In this document: positions 6,260 to 9,600 of the stretch, piece after piece
How positions within the stretch are numbered: position 1 is the stretch's first letter
Layout of the letters: every line of letters starts with the position of its first letter
NCBI GenBank assembly: GCA_013698135.1
Contig: JACCVM010000034.1
Coordinates: forward strand, 1 to 9,600
From: Euzebyaceae bacterium
GTDB lineage: Bacteria; Actinomycetota; Nitriliruptoria; Euzebyales; Egibacteraceae
Length of the DNA stretch: 9,600 nucleotides
Direction of reading: 5' to 3'
Position numbers and translations under genes: made by a program
The notes under the pieces: model-generated
What the model saw: the letters and a program-made list of their open reading frames with translations, nothing else
Database searches by the model: none
What the model was told of the DNA's origin: nothing

Positions 6260-6275
6260 TAGACTCGCCCGAGTC
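6260..6275 (+). promoter_or_regulatory. Candidate dapA promoter with overlapping dyad
   Basis: TAGACT at 6260-6265 fits a -10 box; the same hexamer precedes the DinB gene. A perfect dyad, GACTCG-CC-CGAGTC (6262-6275), overlaps its right half and the expected start of transcription, suggesting an operator or a 5'-end hairpin. The leader to the dapA GTG would be about 30 bases. No clear -35 is visible. Confidence 0.4.
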
Positions 6276-6301
6276 GAGTTCCCGGCCACCAGGACGTTCC
6301 C

Positions 6302-7192
6302 GTGCCCAGCTTCGGACGAATGCTCACCGCCATGGCCACCCCCATGGCGGCCGACCATGCCGTGGACCTCGAAGGCGCCCAGCGCCTGGCGGCCCACCTC
6401 ATCGACCACGGCAACGACGGCTTGGTCGTGTGCGGCACCACCGGCGAGTCACCGACCCTGTCCCACGACGAAACCCTCGACCTCATCCGCGCCGTCGTGG
6501 AAGCGGTGGGGGATCGGGCAACGGTGCTGGCCGGCACCGGCAAGAACGACACTGCCGCCAGTGTTGCGCTGACTCGCGAGGTCGCCGAGCTGGGCGTGGA
6601 CGGGATCCTGGCCGTCACGGGCTACTACAACAAGCCGTCGCAACGAGGGCTGGGGGCGCACTTCCGCGCGGTCGCCGCAGCCACCGACCTCCCGGTCATG
6701 CTCTACAACGTCCCGTCGCGCACGGCCAACGAGATTGCTCCAGAGACGTTGCTGGACCTGGCCCGCGACGTGCCCAACATCGTCGCGGTCAAAGACGCGG
6801 TCAGCGACGTCGTCAAGGCCGCCTGGCTGGCCGGGCGCAAGCCCGACGACTTCGACATCTACTCGGGGGACGACGCCTCATTCCTGCCGCTACTGTCGGT
6901 GGGCGCCGTTGGGGTCGTCAGCGTCGCCGGCCACCTGGTCGCCGACGACATGGCCCGCATGGCCGAGCTGTTCGCCACGGATCCTCGCAAGGCGCTGGAC
7001 ATCCACCTTCGCCTGCTGCCGCTGTTCACCGGCCTGTTCGTCGACACCTCGCCAGGCCCCCTGAAGGCGGCCCTGCGGATGGTCGGCCTACCCGCCGGCC
7101 CCGTGCGTCTGCCGCTGGTGGACGTCGACGAGCACGTCGAGTCGATCGTGGCCGAGGCGCTGACGGCCGCTGGCGTCGAGTGGTCATCATGA
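6302..7192 (+). CDS. dapA: 4-hydroxy-tetrahydrodipicolinate synthase
   Basis: Cytoplasmic class I aldolase condensing pyruvate with aspartate semialdehyde, the committed step toward diaminopimelate (cell wall) and lysine. It is 296 residues, the usual length, with a TIM-barrel fold. The catalytic set is complete: T46-T47 in CGTTGESPTLS, Y109 in GYYNKPSQ, Y135 in LYNVPSRT, R140, and Schiff-base K164 in IVAVKDA; these match E. coli T44/T45, Y107, Y133, R138 and K161. The GTG start at 6302 has AGGA 7 bases upstream and gives MPSFGRMLTAMATPM, the normal N-terminus. It is first gene of a coupled operon with ribonuclease J (ATGA overlap) and ftsK, an order common in actinobacteria. The paralogous family includes N-acetylneuraminate lyase-like enzymes, but the motifs and context favour DapA. 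Confidence 0.95.
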   Translation: MPSFGRMLTAMATPMAADHAVDLEGAQRLAAHLIDHGNDGLVVCGTTGESPTLSHDETLDLIRAVVEAVGDRATVLAGTGKNDTAASVALTREVAELGVDGILAVTGYYNKPSQRGLGAHFRAVAAATDLPVMLYNVPSRTANEIAPETLLDLARDVPNIVAVKDAVSDVVKAAWLAGRKPDDFDIYSGDDASFLPLLSVGAVGVVSVAGHLVADDMARMAELFATDPRKALDIHLRLLPLFTGLFVDTSPGPLKAALRMVGLPAGPVRLPLVDVDEHVESIVAEALTAAGVEWSS

Positions 7193-8838
7193 GCGAGGCC
7201 GTGGAGGTCGCCTTCTATGGCGGGCTCGGGGAGATCGGCGCCAACATGGCCAGCGTCGAGGTGGACGGGCGCATCGCCCTGATCGACGTCGGGCTGACCT
7301 TCCCCGACGCCGAGCACTTCGGCATCGACCTGATCCTGCCCGACTGGTCCCGGCTGCGCCCACGGGCCGACGACCTGCACTGCATCGTCATCACCCACGG
7401 GCACGAAGACCACATGGGCGCGCTGCCGTTCTTTCTGCGCGAGTTCCCTGGTGTGCCGGTCTACTCCACGCGCCTGACGCTGGGGCTCATCCGCGCCAAG
7501 CTGGAAGAGCACCCCGACGTCGAGGCCGACCTGCGAGAGGTCGAGGCCGGCGAGCGGCTGGAGACCGGGCCGTTCGACATCGAGTTCGTGGGCATGGCCC
7601 ATTCAATCCCCGACGGGCTGGCGGTGGCGTTCCACACCCCGCACGGCATGATCCTGCACTCCGGGGACTTCAAGCTGGACCAGACTCCCATCGACGGGCG
7701 TCCTACCGACCTGCCCCACCTGGCACAGCTCGGTGACGAGGGCGTCACGCTGCTGTTGGCCGACTCGACCAACGCCGACACCCCCGGCCACGTGCCCAGC
7801 GAGCGCCAGATCGGCAAGACCCTGCGTGACGTGTTCGACGAGGCCGACGGCCGCATCGTCGTGACCACGTTCGCCAGTCACGTGCACCGGGTGCAGCAGA
7901 TCATCGACGCCGCCGTCGAAGCCGGCCGCAAAGTCTGCTTCGTCGGGCGCTCCATGCTGCGCAACATGCCGATCGCCCGCGACCTGGGGTACCTGCGCTA
8001 CGACGAAGACGACGTCGTGGAGCTGACTGACGTCGATCGGGGCAGCGGATCGCGTGCGGTGATCATCTGCACCGGCTCGCAGGGTGAGCCCTACGCGGCC
8101 CTGTCGCTGATGGCGGCGGGGCAGCATCGCCAGGTGCAGCTGGCCGCCGGTGACACCGTCGTGATGGCCTCGTCGGTCATCCCCGGCAACGAGTCGGCCA
8201 TCTACCGCTCCATCAACGGCCTGTTCCGTCAGGGGGCCAACGTCGTCCACAAGGGCATCGCCGATGTCCACGTCTCCGGTCACGCCGCCGCCGGCGAACT
8301 CAAGCTGTTCCACAACATCGTGCGAGCGCGGGCGTTCGTGCCGGTGCACGGCGAGTACCGCCACCTGCTGGCGCACGCCCGACTGGCCACCGAGACCGGG
8401 ACGCCGGAGGATCAGGTCCTGGTCTGCGGGGACGGCGACACCGTGCAGCTGCGCGACGGGCGGGTCACGCGCGGGGAGCCGTTCGAGCCGGGACGGGTGT
8501 ACGTCGACGGGTTGGGCGTCGGCGACGTCGGCAACGCCGTGCTGCGCGAGCGCGGCAAGCTGTCCTCGGAGGGCATCTGCGTGGCGGTGGTGCAGATCGA
8601 CCAGCACTCGCGCATTACCGAAGAACCCCAGGTCTTCCAGCAGGGCGTCATTTACGAGCCGAACCAGGCCTCGCTGCTGGAGCTCGCCGCCAAGACCCTG
8701 GCCGAGGAGCTGGCCCGCAACCACGGCGAGAACGACCCGGCCGTGGTGCGCCGCACCACCTCCACGGTCTTGGGTCGCTTCTGGAAGGACCAGACCGGTC
8801 GGCGCCCGGTGATCCTGCCGATCCTGGTGGAAGTCTGA
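7189..8838 (+). CDS. rnj: Ribonuclease J
   Basis: Metallo-beta-lactamase/beta-CASP ribonuclease with 5'-3' exo- and endonuclease activity in RNA maturation and decay. It has 549 residues from the ATG at 7189. Its frame is open far upstream inside dapA, but the N-terminus VEVAFYGGLGEIGANM and the ATGA overlap fix this start. Zinc ligands: HGHEDH (70-75: H70, H72, D74, H75), H138, D160 in HSGDFKLD, and H387 in PVHGEYRH. The beta-CASP insert spans about 220-345 (TTFASHVHR at 226-234), followed by the phosphate-binding HVSGHAAAGEL (361-371). A C-terminal domain of about 110 residues follows. No strong ribosome-binding site precedes the ATG, so translation is probably coupled to dapA. Downstream, its TGA overlaps the ftsK ATG. 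Confidence 0.96.
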   Translation: MSEAVEVAFYGGLGEIGANMASVEVDGRIALIDVGLTFPDAEHFGIDLILPDWSRLRPRADDLHCIVITHGHEDHMGALPFFLREFPGVPVYSTRLTLGLIRAKLEEHPDVEADLREVEAGERLETGPFDIEFVGMAHSIPDGLAVAFHTPHGMILHSGDFKLDQTPIDGRPTDLPHLAQLGDEGVTLLLADSTNADTPGHVPSERQIGKTLRDVFDEADGRIVVTTFASHVHRVQQIIDAAVEAGRKVCFVGRSMLRNMPIARDLGYLRYDEDDVVELTDVDRGSGSRAVIICTGSQGEPYAALSLMAAGQHRQVQLAAGDTVVMASSVIPGNESAIYRSINGLFRQGANVVHKGIADVHVSGHAAAGELKLFHNIVRARAFVPVHGEYRHLLAHARLATETGTPEDQVLVCGDGDTVQLRDGRVTRGEPFEPGRVYVDGLGVGDVGNAVLRERGKLSSEGICVAVVQIDQHSRITEEPQVFQQGVIYEPNQASLLELAAKTLAEELARNHGENDPAVVRRTTSTVLGRFWKDQTGRRPVILPILVEV

Positions 8839-9600
8839 TGTCGCGTTCGCCGACCAAGAAGCTGCCGACGAGCAGGTCGGCTAAGTCGGCCAAGTCAACG
8901 TCGCGGTCCAGCTCGACCGCCCGCACCACGTCGCGCTCTCCGGTCCGCGCCAACGGCGCCCGCCGCGCCGGTGGGGCCCCTGCCACCAGCAGCGCCCGCG
9001 AGGTGTGGGGCATCGGGTTGCTGGTCCTGGCCGTGCTAGCCGCCCTTGGGGTCTGGTTCGACCGGGCCGGCGGTCTCGGCACCTACCTGTTCCTGTTGTT
9101 CCGTGGACTGTTCGGCGTGTTCGGCCTGCTGGCCCCGGTGGTCCTGGCGGCGGCCGGTGTGACACTGCTGCGCGCCAAGCGCCGAGGCAACGCCCGGGTG
9201 GCGGTGGGCGTGGTCATCACCCTGGTGGCGACCTCGGGTCTGTGGCATCTGGCCGCCGGGGCGCCATCGTTCGATGCGCGGTTGCGGGCACTTCACCGCT
9301 CCGGGGGCTGGCTCGGGGCGCTGGCGTCGCTGCCGCTGCAGTCGGTGGCGGCGACCGCCGGCGCGGTGGTGCTCCTGCTGGCGCTGCTGTGCCTGGGGCT
9401 GCTGGTGACGACCGCCACGCCGCCGGGAACCGTCATCCGTGCTGTCACCGGGGCCTGGGCGTCGACGCGCGACCGCGTGGCGGAGCGTCGCGAACGGCGC
9501 CGGCTCGCGGCCGAGGAGGCTGTCGAGGCCCGGCAAGCGCAGGAGGCAGCCCAGGCCGGAGACGACCAAGGCGCCGGCGGCGACGAGCAGGATGGCGCGT
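8838..9600 (+). CDS. ftsK: DNA translocase FtsK, N-terminal membrane domain (5' part)
   Basis: The frame runs from ATG 8838 to the right edge, giving 254 residues of what should be a much longer FtsK/SpoIIIE translocase that pumps chromosomal DNA through the division septum. The start shares one base with the ribonuclease J stop (TGATG), with GGTGGA just upstream, so translation is coupled. Visible parts: a Ser/Arg/Lys-rich, presumably cytoplasmic tail (1-54), four transmembrane segments (about 56-74, 84-108, 121-141, 170-193) as in the FtsK_4TM domain, then a charged, Glu/Ala/Arg-rich linker from about 208 onward. The motor (Walker A/B) and gamma domains lie beyond the window. Identification rests on the 4TM layout plus the dapA-rnj-ftsK gene order rather than on motor motifs. 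Confidence 0.85.
   Translation, partial: MSRSPTKKLPTSRSAKSAKSTSRSSSTARTTSRSPVRANGARRAGGAPATSSAREVWGIGLLVLAVLAALGVWFDRAGGLGTYLFLLFRGLFGVFGLLAPVVLAAAGVTLLRAKRRGNARVAVGVVITLVATSGLWHLAAGAPSFDARLRALHRSGGWLGALASLPLQSVAATAGAVVLLLALLCLGLLVTTATPPGTVIRAVTGAWASTRDRVAERRERRRLAAEEAVEARQAQEAAQAGDDQGAGGDEQDGA

Noticed and set aside
6430..7188. Long N-terminal extension of the ribonuclease J frame through dapA
   Set aside because: The extra 253 codons overlap dapA in another frame, and their product is Arg/Gly/Pro-rich. The ATG at 7189 begins exactly where ribonuclease J homology begins.
7603..8724. A 373-codon open frame on the minus strand
   Set aside because: It is antisense to ribonuclease J; the product is compositionally a shadow of the coding strand.

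Overview
The window looks like chromosomal DNA from a high-GC member of the Actinomycetota. The composition is very GC-rich. A dapA, ribonuclease J, ftsK cluster of the kind seen in many actinobacteria occupies the right end, a DUF664/DinB-type (mycothiol-linked superfamily) protein lies in the middle, and at least two genes appear to be transcribed as leaderless mRNAs from TAnnnT boxes a few bases before the ATG. Genus or order cannot be read from the sequence. I see no insertion sequence, phage gene, CRISPR array, tRNA or rRNA.

Left part (1-3365). The 3' end of a sugar ABC-transporter permease (MalG type) enters from the left edge on the plus strand. It converges with a minus-strand pair: tenA (aminopyrimidine aminohydrolase, thiamine salvage) followed by a GH13 alpha-glucosidase. 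The permease and the glucosidase make sense together as alpha-glucoside import and hydrolysis; the place of tenA in the pair is not obvious. The convergent gap (636-943) holds two 48-bp hairpin-forming repeats exactly 72 bp apart. All four differences between the copies leave the predicted stems intact, and two of them form one compensated base pair.

Middle (3366-6240). Three plus-strand genes stand as separate units: a DinB/DUF664 protein, a pirin-family cupin with intact HxH and HxE metal ligands, and a six-TM histidine-kinase-like membrane protein. The last keeps the N and G1 boxes of the ATPase domain but has valine where the phosphoacceptor histidine of the H box should be, and its G2 box is partly degenerate. 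No response regulator lies nearby.

Right part (6241-9600). dapA (lysine and diaminopimelate synthesis) has a TAGACT box overlapped by a 14-bp perfect dyad. It is followed with an ATGA overlap by ribonuclease J, and then with a TGATG overlap by the 5' end of ftsK (membrane domain only; cut by the right edge). These three form a tightly coupled operon that joins cell-wall precursor synthesis, RNA processing and chromosome translocation.

No clearly new multi-gene system is visible. The best leads are the tandem structured repeats, the H-box-less kinase, and an alpha-glucosidase start that appears to be CTG.
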